A stretch of 64,000 nt of DNA from Dioscorea cayenensis subsp. rotundata. Lineage: Eukaryota; Streptophyta; Magnoliopsida; Dioscoreales; Dioscoreaceae. Under the pieces are notes generated by a model, which saw only the letters and a program-made list of their open reading frames with translations, was not told the origin of the DNA and ran no database searches. Shown here piece by piece: positions 46,501 to 58,768 of this stretch (its first letter is position 1; each line of letters begins with the position of its first letter). A program made the translations under genes and the position numbers. The stretch is taken from the NCBI RefSeq assembly GCF_009730915.1, contig NC_052483.1:124001-188000 (forward strand), read 5' to 3'.

Positions 46501-48637
46501 GGCAGCGGAAACACTCTGGGTGCCACACAGCGCCCATACAGCTGAGAAAGCGCCCATGGCCAATCTCAGTATTACAGCCAGCACATATCCTGGGGTAAAA
46601 TAATTTAGCGCTCGTGAAAAATAAGATAAGCTAGAGTCTTAGATACGCACAAAAAGAGAACAAAAAAATTGAAGCTACATGTCTTATCTTCTTCCACAAA
46701 CCATAAGACTATCCATAATGGTATGCCAGTTTTGTTCCCACCACAGTCCTTTATGGTTAAGTAACCATCTAGGCAGCCCAAATAGAGCAGCATTTGACGC
46801 ATGTTTATGCTGTTATATTACATTGTAGCCTTTTGAATACCATGAACCTTCTCTCTCTTGTATTTATAGCTCATATCACCAAAATCATCTTCATGAGACA
46901 AGTAACTAGTAGTTGGGTTTGCAAATAAACCAAGTTATTCATTAACAGGTCATAGCTAAGCTTGACAAGGACTCATTTATGTAAATTAATAAGCGAATTG
47001 AAGCCCCATGTAGAAGAATGTTCAATAAAAAGGCCAGAGCTCATAAACAAGCCCATTAAACAACTTGTAAAGAAGCTCATTCATGCAATCTTTTATATGA
47101 CACCTCTAAATGCACACACACGCACACACATATTAGTTCACAAATCAATTTGACAGTAGGTTTATGAAGTAACATATAAACTTAAAACAGATAAAGCTTG
47201 GTGAGCTCAAAATTAGTTAAGATCAAATCATATAATGTTCAGAAAATGCTAGCTTTTAAGTCTACATTGTGCCCATTTTATCAATCAAGCTTGGAGCATC
47301 AACCCCTAACTAACTCAGTTCAAGATCTGCCAAATCATGACAAGGCTTGGCTCAACTTAGTTACAATTTGCAATCCAATACGCCACACATGAGTGCCATC
47401 CCCAATCTAATGGTTTAAATCTTCTTTAAAAACAGAATAGAGACAGCAAACCCAAACACGCGCACATGTCAAGCCAAGTAGAAGAACAAGAACCTGACAC
47501 CAGAGGAAAAGAGAAAAGGCATTGGTTGATAAATATGGCCATTTTCCCGAGGAGGGGACTCCACATTTAGACTCTCCTGTAAGGCTCTCGCAAGTTCCTC
47601 ATCTTCTTCCAAATGAGATCCATTATCTGGAAAGGACAACCATAAAAAATAAGAATACAATAACCACCAATAACAGGATTTTGATATAGAATAAATAATA
47701 GGTTTTAACAGAAGCTAGAAATGAATGAAATAGTGAAGTAGCAAAATTATTATCAAATGTCATTACTCAAAAAGAAGAAACATCAATTTAATACATAGCC
47801 AGTTAAATTGAAAAACTCAATAAAAAGAGATATATAAGATACTCACCAATTTCCTTTGCTTTTTTATGTTCTTCCTCTGATAGGGAAAGGGCAATAGCAT
47901 GATCTATATCTTCATTTTCATACTCTGACAGTACATCCTGTATTCAGCATCTTGTGGTATTCAGCTATGAAGTTAAATAAATACATCAATAGCAAGACAC
48001 TAGGATAAGACGAACTTAAATAAGACTGTGATTGGAGGAGATAGACATCAGAAGTTCAAGACTAAATATGTGCCTTCACAGAGGTTATTCACATTAATTA
48101 AAAGTAGGAGGAAATATCATTTTTCAAAAACCATATTTACCATATCACCCAAAGTTGCAAAGAACCATATGGAAGTAAACACAGATAAGCATAAATTGGT
48201 TGAACAAAGAATTTTGTTCCCAAAATATTCTGTCAATTCTTAATTGTATTATAATTTAGAACTTCAAAAGGTACATGAGGTGGCATCCCCTATACAAAAA
48301 TATGTGATCGATTCATATTCACGTTCCAAGAACAATACCATTCTAAAGGCTAATCTGTTATCTAACTCAGAAATGCCTAATTATTCAGGCTATGAAATTT
48401 TTAAAATTACAAATGAGAGAAAACATAACAGATAAAGTTGGGAAGCAAAAAATAAAATAAAATAAAATAAATTTAAGTTGTCGAACACACATCAGGTTTT
48501 AAAGTTAGTTGTGGTATTGCAATTACCAATGAACTAGAGGGCTCATTCCAAATCTCATCAGCAGCAGCTTTTCCATGATATTGCCCTTCAGAAATTTTAT
48601 GGCTGGAACCTTTAAATATCTTGTTCAGCCAACCCAT
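43502..48637 (-). CDS. DA1: DA1-like ubiquitin-activated LIM peptidase
   Basis: DA1-family peptidases limit organ growth by cleaving growth regulators after ubiquitin-dependent activation. Exons read from right to left: 48637-48527 ([14 protein letters not shown]), 47937-47847 (UIM 1, [14 protein letters not shown]), about 47627-47494 (UIM 2, [13 protein letters not shown]), about 46590-46470 (LIM, CAGC...[11 protein letters not shown]) and about 46383-46300 ([19 protein letters not shown]). Next are about 45967-45845 ([23 protein letters not shown]), 45612-45401, 45300-45235, 45126-45005 and 44790-44730 (zinc peptidase [12 protein letters not shown]). The last exon, starting near 43816, gives [13 protein letters not shown] and [21 protein letters not shown]; its stop is at 43502. 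All signature residues are intact and I see no frame break. Whether it is DA1 or a DAR paralogue cannot be told from this alone. A 5'UTR intron probably separates the ATG from an upstream leader near 49470-49650. Confidence 0.85.
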
Positions 48638-49469
48638 TGGACTAGACGCTATGCAAACCTGAACAACACATCCAGCATAAAAACACGAGCTTTAAAAAGT
48701 AAAACTTGAAGAAAATTATGCTAACATAAAATTGAACTGTTATGGATCGCTTTCAACTTGAGATTACTAAAAGGCAAACTACACTTGCTATCCCAGAAAA
48801 TTATAAAACCAAACATCATTCATTGATAGGAATATTCCCTCAAGAATTTCAATCACATGAAAAGAAAGCACAGGGTAAATGCTTACATAATTCCTCGAAT
48901 TCCCACAATCACTCAATGACAGAAGATAATGGAGAAACTCGGGGATAAGCAAATTAGGGGAGAAAAGAGCCGGTTATCAATCAAAGCTTTCATAATTGCA
49001 TAAACTGAGAAAGAAAGAAATTGCTTTCCGCCAAAGCAATAGAAGAAAGCAGCCATCTTTCTTCCAAAAAGCAAAAAGAAAAAAAACAATAATCAATCAG
49101 ATTGCGGAAGCTGAACCTTGAACTTAAACAAAAAGATCAACAAGCATTCGATTCAAAAACCAAATCTTTATATTCACCCCTCATTACATGGATGCCAACC
49201 CCAGCCTTTCTCCATACTAATAATTTCACATCCAAATTTTGCACAAAGAGAATCCCAATCCGAAATTCCCAAATCCTAATTGCCCAATCGCCACAAGGAT
49301 CCGATTCCATAATCGGTAACCAGACCTTCAACAATGAAAACCTGACGATGGCATCAAAACTTCATGGACGTGACCATCCTCGATAATAGGAGATCAACGA
49401 ATTCAAATAAACCCGCATCCAATCAAGGAAAGCAATAACAATATCATTATAATTTTAAGAATAAAAATA

Positions 49470-49646
49470 AAAATCCCTCTCACCTCAAACCTGAAGAAAT
49501 CCCGGCAAAAACAAAGAAACCGATCAAAAAAATAGGGCCTTTTGATCGCTGGAATAAAGAAGAAGAAGAAGAAGGAAGAAGAGAAGGAGAAACTCAGCAA
49601 TCAAGGAGAAGTAGAAGGGCTTCCATCTTCCTCTCTTCCAAACCAG

Positions 49647-49683
<37 letters not shown>

Positions 49684-49700
49684 AGAAGAGAAGCCCAAAG
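49470..49700 (-). promoter_or_regulatory. Probable 5' leader/core promoter region of DA1-like gene
   Basis: A purine-rich plus strand (pyrimidine-rich on the gene strand) with a (GA)n run at 49648-49678. This composition is common in plant 5'UTRs, and the position about 0.9-1.0 kb upstream of the ATG fits a leader exon plus intron. Inferred only. Confidence 0.35.
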
Positions 49701-51140
49701 TCAAAAAGAAGCGTTTTTATGTTAATTTGAAGTTTGTTCAGAGTGAATATCAACAGCCGAAACCCAAAAAAAATTAAAAAATAAATAAAATAAAAATAAA
49801 GATAGATTTGGTTCCAAAGGGGAAGTGGTCGGGTCCCATCTCAATGCCGCCTCCTTTCACCCATTCATTCAATTTTTCAAACCCTAATCCAAAAACAATT
49901 TGAACTCATTTATCTTTTTTATTATATATATACACACACAAAAATTCATCTTCTACGAACATCAGTAGAATTCTATTCTACATTCAAATGAAATCCAGTA
50001 ACTACAAATTATCCATCCGTTTAAACAATATTTTCAATAGTAAATGTGCACAATATACTTCAGCAACATTAATAACCCAAATCAAAACTCAATTTGAATT
50101 CATTTATCTTTTTTATTATTGTTGTTATTATATATACACACAAAGATTCATCTTCTATGAACATTAGTAGAATTCTATTTTATACTTAATTGAAATCTAA
50201 TATCTACAAATCATCTATCCATATAAACAATATTTTTAACAGTAAATATTCAACAGTAAATATGTACAAAGTACTTCAATAGCATCATAAACAATGATAT
50301 ATATATATATATATCGTTTAGGACTCTTTTCGTATGTACTTTAATTTTATGTTGGTTTTTGTTTTAGTTTGAAGATGGCGCACGAGGGATGTGGGATCAT
50401 GTTTCATTCATGGATGGGTTGATTGTTTTAATGCTTTCTTGAGACTATGCTCTATTGATTTAAAAAGTCTAAAAGTATGTTGCTTTGAGCGCAGCACAAG
50501 CTACCCTGAGATTAATTTAAAAGGCATGGGGTGGCAGTAAAGAGATCACCACATTATTTATTATTTATTATTTGTTTTTTAAAAAGATTCTCTCACTTTT
50601 AAATAAATAAGAATAATGAAATTATTCTAAAAAAAATTTTAATAAAATGGAGTTCCACGTTATGTATGTGTGTTGTAAACAAGTAAGGCCAACCAAGCCA
50701 GTAACAATACTTTGTCGTCTACTTGATTAGGGAAATGGACTATGGAGGATGTTAGATTAGTGGTGGAAATGGCATCAAAGTGTGTGAGATTAAGACTAAT
50801 TAGAAATAAATCCTGAAAATAATTCAATATGATCTAAACTAATAAGTAATAAGTGTGTCACATTATGAAATGGTGATTCTATCCAAAAGCAAAAGATAGT
50901 TTGGTACTATGTCGGCATCAAACTACTGGTTGATGTTTGTTTTGTTGTTTAATAAGATGGCAGGTGGACGGTAGATTCATATAAACTAAAACCAATTTAA
51001 TTAAGTAATTGATTGATTGATTAATTAGGGCAATTTGGCATCACCACCAACTATTCTAATGACTTAATGAATGGTCAAAACAGGGCTTCCATTACCACAA
51101 GCATTGTGGGCTGAGCCCATGAAAAGTTATATGGACTTTA
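49701..51140. other. Intergenic with a tandem duplication
   Basis: Contains the 0.2 kb duplication at 49899-50300 and otherwise AT-rich unique sequence. No gene. Confidence 0.5.
49899..50300 (+). repeat. Tandem duplication of a ~200-bp unit
   Basis: 49899-50085 and 50090-50300 share, in order, TTTGAA/TTCATTTATCTTTTTTATTAT, ACACACA, TTCATCTTCTA, GAACAT(C/T)AGTAGAATTCTA, AACAATATTTT and a TACTTCA(G/A) block near the end. About 80-85% identical by eye, so an old local duplication. Confidence 0.8.
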
Positions 51141-51234
51141 TAAGCTGCCCCAAAATGGGCCTGGAATAAAAAATAAATATAATGTTGCTTCATGATAAAG
51201 AAAAGGACTCAATCTCCAGAAAATAATATATATA

Positions 51235-51235
<1 letters not shown>

Positions 51236-51268
<33 letters not shown>
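51236..51268. repeat. (CATA)n microsatellite
   Basis: About eight perfect tetranucleotide units flanked by (TA)n. Confidence 0.9.
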
Positions 51269-51270
<2 letters not shown>

Positions 51271-51377
51271 TATATATGTACATGGTGGTCTCCTACTTTT
51301 CTTTTTCTTTTTCTTTTTTTATTTTCCAGCAAATTAAGTAAAACAGTAAAATAAAAACCTTGCACCTTTTGCTTTCT

Positions 51378-51412
51378 AATATTATATGGTTTATCCATAT
51401 TTTTCAAAAACC
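51378..51412 (+). repeat. LINE 3'-tail signature
   Basis: TATGGTTTATCCATATTTTTC followed by AAAAA. Confidence 0.4.
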
Positions 51413-53632
51413 CTTGCACCCACTACGATCCATTCGCTTTTTATTAAATTTAATAGTTTTTTGTTTAATTCATCTCCTCAATCACACTTGATCACAGGGT
51501 TGGAATATCAATGCAAGCTACCCTTCTTTTGGGTTGGACCTACATATTGATGGATAAGCATGGGTGACAAGGTAAAGCGGCTTAGCCCAACAAGCATAAT
51601 AATTCCCAAGAAGACACTGGAGAAGATCACCAGATCACCAATATATACAGCCAACTATATAATATATATGTCTGAAAATTTCATATGCATATATACATAT
51701 ATATATATATGTATGATTGCAAAGGCAAATTCTAGCCTTGTGAAATGGAGAGCTAGCTAGCACATATGTATTACATATAATTTAATTATAGTATAGGTAG
51801 GTACATATGGAAGGGAGTGTTAAGTGTCCCACAGAGAAAACCAAGGTTGTCCTACAAAAATATAAGGCACCTATATATTCCTGTCTCTTGGCCCAACGCT
51901 TGATACAACAAAAACTAAAAGTTTGATGTCATTCTCTTGAAAGCATGAGCTACTAAATCCTATGCCCACAATAAGTTAATAATAACCAACAAACTACCAT
52001 GAGGTAGCATTCTGAACCATCTCTGTCAAGCTGGTCCTTGCACCTTACTCATAATAACTTGAATACTTTGTTCCACACCTACAATAACAATGTCAAACTA
52101 GACAAAATTTCTTTCACGTCACTTGATAAACTCATGACTGACTATTCGGATTTCCATTTGCCAGCAGCCTAACTCAAACCTTTGTTTCTGTTCCACCAAT
52201 TAATAGAGCGTAATGTTTTTACACTCCAATCGTCTGACAAGTTTGGAGATTTAATTATATATAAATATGGATGTCTAAAAACAATAGACTGGATTTCATA
52301 ACCATTATTAATGATCACATCGAGATAGCAGCAAGAAATAAACAAGTTAAAATAAAGCCATTAATAATCTTACAAGTGGAATTCGCTGTAGACAATTCTT
52401 ATTTTTCTCGTTGTGCTGAAACTAATGGAGGAATATTTGAAAGTAGTTTTGTAAACCACTCTTAATTAAATCCCAACCGTTACGGATATAAGGATAAAAA
52501 ATTAAATTAAATTCAAATACATAAATTTGTATACTTTTTATATTTATTTAAGATTATTTTTTTAATTTAATAACCCTTATCTTTTGAAATTTGTGATCTG
52601 GCAATCCCACGATAGGGTATCCTTCACCCGATCTGGAGTGTAGGACCAGTGTCGCCTCATTTATATTCTAACCTAGCGGCAATGTTTGGAAAACATCCAT
52701 TGAAACCATACACCAATGCATGAATAGATGATCTTCACTTCAATTCATATGGTTTTTATTTTAGGGTTTGATGATAAGTTTAGAAATTGCCGTTAGCATA
52801 ACAGAAATCCCTTTTTAATTTTGGAAGACCTAGAGACCGAATTTGGAGAAGATCAAAATACACAATTTGTAGATCTTAATCGTAACTAGTTTACTGCAAA
52901 ATTGCAAATTTTCTACGTGTATCCTGTAAGTTATAGCCTTTAAATTCAAATGCCTTGGATAAGACTTTTGTGCAGACCTTGAAAAGTTATTGATTTGTTT
53001 CATGACTTTAATTTATAGCTTGAATTAGATATATAATTATATAAGCTATAGAATTATAAGTGTAGTTGTGCCAAATGATTTTATTGGGGAGAATCCAAAA
53101 ATTGATTGGTGTTTTTCATGGTTTTAGATGCAGTATCTATTAAAGTGTAAAATAAGAAAGTGATGCCTTAGTGAGTTATCTGACTATACATAACAACATC
53201 ATTACTTTTGGATATGTATATTGAGAGATATACATGTTTTATAACGGTTTGTCTGAATTACAATTCTACAAAAATTGTTAAAGATTCAAATGAATGTTAT
53301 AATTTGAGTAGTTCTCTAAATAATGTGAATTTCGGATATATATATATATAGTTTTAGATCTCTACATTTCTCATATCTTTGAAAGTTGTGATTTAGAAAA
53401 ATATATGTAAAGTTATGAGGGATTCAGTACTCAATGGTCATGATGGAATTGCTCATATGTTCTTAGAGTGGATAATTGCTATTGTACCCTCGCATCCATA
53501 TTTGGAAGAGTAGAGTGATACCTTGATCTTTTTTCATCTGTATCCTTCTCTCATAATACTATTGCTTATTAGCCTCTCAACCTTTGTAGCATCACCAGTC
53601 TCTTGAAATTCTCTCTTTTTACATACCCCTGA

Positions 53633-54007
53633 GGGGCCGTTTGGTTCGTGGTAATGACATATTACCACGTAACGAGATTACCATGATAATATGAGTGGTA
53701 ATGTTATATGGGTGGCAATATTGCGGTAATTTAATATAACCATGTTTAGTTGGGAACTCTTATTACTTTGGTTTTCATGGTAATCAATTTGTTAAAATAT
53801 AAAAAGTTATAAGATTACCATGGTAATCCAAAATAGACACCAAATTTAGTGGTAATAGGATTACCACTTTCTTGGCAATATTTATAAGTTGGTAATGTGA
53901 TATTACCATACAGATTACCACTGATACAATGCCAAACGTGGTAATATTTTCAAATTACCATGTAACACATGGTAAACTTTCTACATTACCGCGAATCAAA
54001 CAGCCCC
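53633..54007. mobile_element. Tourist-like MITE (PIF/Harbinger type)
   Basis: Terminal inverted repeats of about 24 bp: the left begins GGGGCCGTTTGGTTCG and the right, reverse-complemented, GGGGCTGTTTGATTCG; both go on to GGTAATG. The element is 375 bp, non-coding, and flanked by a 3-bp TGA on both sides, which fits the 3-bp target duplications of PIF/Harbinger elements. The interior has many GGTAAT or ATTACC words on both strands. Confidence 0.85.
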
Positions 54008-55270
54008 TGAATGTGTAAAATAGATAGAATTAAATAATGGTTGTGTTGAAGGAGTTTTAATGTCTTTAGAAAATATTAATATAGGGTTTTTTTTGGGAAA
54101 CTTATTCAATTTGGGATTTGGAGTTTTGGGGCGTTAATCTAGTAAGTAACACCATATATATATATATATATATACTTATTACCGATAATTGTCAATTTAT
54201 ACTTTTATTTAATTAAATTCTTTCGTTTTTTAGGTTGCTTATATATAATATTAAATCTTTTGTTGGGTTTTCATTCATTTTTTGTTATTATATATTTATT
54301 ACAATTTTGAATTATTTTTATTTCTCAAAAACATAAATTCCCAACATTTGATTATATTTGTTAATCTTGATATATTAAGGTAGTTAACTGTGTTGAATTT
54401 AACTGGATTATTTTTGCTATTAAAGAAATGGGATCATGCGTATGTTGATAGTTTTGCTTGGCAAACTATTTTCCAAATTCTGATATTCTGTTTGGTTTTG
54501 GATAACAAGGTTTATTTAAATATAAATATATTTAGTTTCCAATTAACTAGGCACTAACCTTGTCACCAGGGGGTTAAACACTAACCATGTCAACATGAAC
54601 CTCTGATCGACTCTTATAAAAAATTATAATTTCATACCGTTACGTCAGTGAAGAATAACAGCATCTGATGATCTGGCTCGGGTCACCGAGGTTAAATAAA
54701 TGAGCTATGAAAATATGACTCTGATCACCGAGTTTAAATAAATGATCTCTAATATTTTGTTTTGGTCATAGTGATTAGGAGACATATTTGTTACTTATTG
54801 AATTGTATTTTGTTGAACCACTTTGATTTCATGAACTATTATTTTGACAAATAATTGTATTATTTTATAAGATTTGTTTCTGTTTTAGAATTCTTTAAAT
54901 TTCACATGATCCTAACATTTTAGTGAGTTACTTACTTACTAGTTGTCAACCTCATAATCTTGTTTGTAACTCTTTTTTAGATCAGGAGTAAGTGCTCAAT
55001 GGCCAATTAAGTGGACCAGCGAGAGCATGTGTTCCATGTTTAATTGAGTTAATATGTTGTCCGTGTTAGTATATGAATTTTGTTTTAGAAAACATCTTTG
55101 TAATCCAACCTCTTATATTGAGTTTTTATTTAAAGTTGAAATTTTTTTTGTTATATTTTTGTTGTGTTGTGAGAACAGTTCTGAGGCTTTTCATGTTTAA
55201 TGGGCTCCACTTTATGGGTGTGCTGGCATTTGTCGGTGCACCGGGTCCGGCGACCCAGATTCGGAGTGTG
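54008..55270. other. Intergenic, possible LTR remnant
   Basis: AT-rich. The end near 55230-55272 (GTGCACCGGGTCCGGCGACC, then CGGAGTGTGACA) resembles the GC-rich terminus of a Ty3-type LTR ending in TGACA, but no partner LTR or internal sequence was found. Confidence 0.3.
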
Positions 55271-55597
55271 ACAAGTTTCTTTTTCTTCTTCTATTCCGTA
55301 TGGTTGTTTTTGTAATTTTGAAAAAAAAAAAACAATGATGCAACTGGACAAGTTAACAAGCAATAAAAAAAAAAGGTCCAAAAAGAAAAGCCATAATTCA
55401 GTTCACTTTAGAATATCAGTTAAAGTTCCCACTTTATTTTAGCATCAATAAATGGTTAATGACCTTACACTAGATCACACTAGAAGTGAGACCTAAAAGA
55501 GTTTCTCGTACATCCTCTGACTAATTTAGATGCTACATTTGATTTAACTACACTCACCGAAAGAAGTAAACAAATTAAATATTTATATATATATATA

Positions 55598-55633
55598 TAT
55601 ATATAAGAACACTTGCAAGTGTTCTTATATATA
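55598..55633. repeat. 36-bp perfect palindrome
   Basis: Two 18-base arms with no loop, centred between 55615 and 55616. The core is AAGAACACTTG/CAAGTGTTCTT, extended by TA dinucleotides on both sides. Confidence 0.95.
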
Positions 55634-55870
55634 CAAGCAACTTGACGATGTACTAATCAGAATTGTACATGTACTAATCAAAATACAAGCAATTCTTGAC
55701 GATGCAACAACGACAGCAATGGAACAACAGGAATATATATCATGAAGAATACGTGCAAAATCAGGTATCTTATCTATTTAGTGGTTCAGAAAGTAATGCA
55801 TGATCAATTGCAGACTGTTTAATTATCTTGAAAACTATAGCTAGAGAAGTATTTAATTACTGTCATATAT

Positions 55871-55902
<32 letters not shown>

Positions 55903-55967
55903 CCACACATGAAAGAGATAGAGAGCTAGTCAGGATCTTGATGTGATGAGAAACAATACTAGGGTAG

Positions 55968-56342
55968 CTAGTAGTAGAAGAAGCAAGTTGGAGGTAGTGG
56001 TCCAAAGAGAAGGGGACCCAAGGACCCATGCATGAAGCCATAGTTTCGCAAGTGATAAAAAAAAGAGTTGAGAAACAAAAGGCCATGCTTAATATCTAGA
56101 GAACAACCGGGGCATTGAACCAGGCTGGAACCTGCAGCATAGTGCCAAGTGTCACATTGATCCACCGCACGAGACGACGATGTTGGACCACCTTGGCATC
56201 TCCTCGTGGCCCCGGCCACACCCTGTCGGAGCTCGACCACGTCGGTTGGCGTCCTTTCTTTCATTTGCTTTAATAATTCAACCTCCCAAATGTCTTTATC
56301 ATCACCATGGGCCCTCATCAGCACCCTCTTTCCTTTTTGCAT
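55968..56342 (-). CDS. Unassigned open frame, 124 codons
   Basis: The frame begins MQKGKRVLMRAHGDDKDIWEV and continues with KQMKERTPTDVVELRQGVAG and GATRRCQGG. The first 80 codons are GC-richer than the surroundings; the rest (from about 56100) becomes AT-rich and hydrophobic and may not be coding. No family recognised, no clear splice signals, and no neighbouring gene. It may be an exon, a relic or chance. Confidence 0.25.
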   Translation of the reverse strand: MQKGKRVLMRAHGDDKDIWEVELLKQMKERTPTDVVELRQGVAGATRRCQGGPTSSSRAVDQCDTWHYAAGSSLVQCPGCSLDIKHGLLFLNSFFYHLRNYGFMHGSLGPLLFGPLPPTCFFYY

Positions 56343-57088
56343 TACTCATTACTTCCATTCCCAAGCCTGCCATCTAATTAAACAAACAAACACATATGAC
56401 ATATACCCTAGCCTGCTAATTCATTCTTTCACCTAGCTGCTAGTTCCTTAATTTTGAACTATATATAGTTTGTATGTTGTACATGCATGCCATATATACA
56501 CACACAAAATATATATATTAAGCTGAACATGTGCTTGGATGCTCGTGCATGTAATGTAAGCAATCATCTGGGACTTCACAGCTTCTCAGAGCATGGGAAC
56601 TTTATTTGCATTGATCAGTACACACTGATGTTTATGTATATATATATATATATGCAATTCATCCACAATGGCATGAAAAGTGGATATATATATATATATA
56701 TATTGTGTGGGATCTAGCTAGTATAGTATTGACCAACAAATGATTGATGAGACTGTTTTCTTGGGGACAGACTGAGACTGGCGTGAAGATGCATGAGGTA
56801 CGATTTACTCGTAATGGCAGTACAAATGAAAAAGTGTGCTCCATGCACGTGCATAGTCAGCTAAAATTCCAACATTTCGTACTACCTCATCATCACTGCC
56901 ACGGCCTTCTTTTACATATATACTACCATAAGATCTAATTAAATTTAGGGAGCAGTACAACTAGATGATCTAACGAGCTAGCCCTTATTAGAGGTGCACC
57001 CATTCACTGCACACTGCTAGCCCGCTGCATGGCCCACTGATATATGCAATCTTTTGTGTTTCCAAATGTACTACTAATTATCATAAAA

Positions 57089-57202
57089 GCTTTTCTTTTC
57101 AGGCTTGCCATGCATCATATTTCTAATATATATATATATATATACGCTTTTCTTTTCAGGCTTGCCATGCATCATATTTCTAATATATATATATATATAT
57201 AT
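57089..57202 (+). repeat. Perfect tandem duplication of a 57-bp unit
   Basis: The unit GCTTTTCTTTTCAGGCTTGC...CATCATATTTCTAA followed by (TA)n occurs twice head to tail with no internal mismatch in the non-TA part, so the event is recent or an assembly artefact. Confidence 0.9.
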
Positions 57203-57789
57203 CTTTACATTTTGGTTTGCATTCAAATGTTGCATAAAAATATTGATACTCTTATAAAGTAAAACGCTGATAAAACATATATATTGTTAATAACAGTCTG
57301 GTTGTTTTCACGCCAAAACAGAGCCAGTGGAGTAGTGAGGTGGCCTGTCTTTTTTTTATGACGAATTTAAATTTCATTTTAATTATATATTTGATGGTGA
57401 TTTGTGAAAACTTGACACATTGATTATTTAAGGAATTGAATATGATCTCACTTAACAAGGGATCAACTTTAATTTAGAATAATTAATCAGATTCTGCAAG
57501 AAATAAAATGTATGATGTGTGGATTTGTATTGTGTACATATCTAAGATTTTTAAGTAAGGTATTAACAATTTATAATTTGAGTAGTATACATTAATATTA
57601 GTGTTAGATAATGTTCGTGTGTGTGTGTGTGTATATATATCTGCGCAACAAGCAATTACCAGTTAAAGGAGTGTTTGTGATATTAATTAGTAAACATGTG
57701 CAAAAATTAGCTATCTTATTCATTTTTAAACTACATAACCAAAATTAATCGGGTCATAATCCATTTTATATAAATTAGTGAATTAGCAT

Positions 57790-58110
57790 AGTTTTTTATT
57801 TTATATATATAAAAATGGATAAACCACTAATTTATTAAGAAAAGAAGAATAAAAAAAAAACAATGCAAACTAAAAGAAAAACAAAAAGAAAATAGGAGTC
57901 TCTCACAAGAAGTGAGGAGAAAAGGAAAAAGAAAAAACATAACAAAAACAACGGAAGCCGGAAGAAGGAAAGGCTGGGTCGGTGAAGACTAACGGCTGGT
58001 AGTAAGGCCTTCCCGAGCCAAGAGGGCTAACAGAAGACTACTCCTAGTTTAGGTTGTGCTCTATATCGCCGGCAAAGTCTTGCTCCTTTAATGTAGTTTT
58101 AGTTGATAAG
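57790..58110 (-). mobile_element. Truncated LINE 3' end
   Basis: On the minus strand about 230 bp of GC-richer sequence (CGGCTTCCG..., around 57940-58090) leads into a T-rich stretch and TTAATAAATTAGTGGTTTATCC plus TTTTT near 57820. The tail matches the LINE signature; coding sequence is not identifiable. Confidence 0.5.
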
Positions 58111-58299
58111 TTTGTATCAATTTGAGCTTATATTGCATTTGCAAGTCAAATAATACAAGAACAAACGAATTCAAAATCAAATAGTTTAATCATAACCCAT
58201 TTAATTTTAACATCACAAGGGCGTGAGAGATAAAATTAAATTAAGATGCTAAACAAATTTAATGTTTCATATTTATTTCAATAAAGTTGTGATTTTTTT

Positions 58300-58345
58300 T
58301 TTTAATAAGGAGGATAAATCATGAATTTATCGAAAAAAGAGAAAA
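58300..58345 (-). repeat. LINE 3'-tail signature
   Basis: The minus strand reads CGATAAATTCATGATTTATCC, then CTCCTTATT and an A-run. Confidence 0.45.
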
Positions 58346-58402
58346 GCAGAGTAGTATATAGAAAAAAACATATACGGCAAAACAAAGTAGAAGACTTAAA
58401 GA

Positions 58403-58436
58403 TGTGATTTATCCATATTTATTAAAAAAAAACTAA
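58403..58436 (+). repeat. LINE 3'-tail signature
   Basis: GATGTGATTTATCCATATTT then ATTAAAAAAAAA. Confidence 0.45.
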
Positions 58437-58733
58437 ACGAATTCAATATTTTTAGACACTTAAAATGAAATTAAAAATTAAAAATAATTTTTTTTTTGTC
58501 ATTTTGTTTGATCTTGGTTTTGATTGTTCTTACTTTCACTTTTAATAAATAAGTACGTGATTCATTCATTTTATTTAAAAATGAAAACTAAAAATAATTA
58601 AACAATAATTTTCTTCTGTGTAGTGGACTTCCTTGGGCCCATTCTATGGGTGGAGGATGGAGGTGTTAGGAAACATTAAATTTGATGCTAGGTAGTTGCC
58701 AAGAAGAAGGTCTAATTATGAGTCATGATGTCG

Positions 58734-58736
<3 letters not shown>

Positions 58737-58766
<30 letters not shown>
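58737..58766. repeat. (ATT)n microsatellite
   Basis: Ten consecutive ATT units. Confidence 0.95.

Positions 58767-58768
<2 letters not shown>

Larger units (their letters stand above)
51141..53632. other. Intergenic, no gene recognised
   Basis: (ACAT)n at about 51236-51266, a LINE-tail signature at 51378, several (TA)n tracts and otherwise AT-rich sequence. Confidence 0.5.

Noticed and set aside
56100..56130. GGGGCATTGAACCAGGCTGG, superficially like a miR166 region
   Set aside because: It matches neither the mature miR166 sequence nor its complement closely, and no hairpin was apparent.
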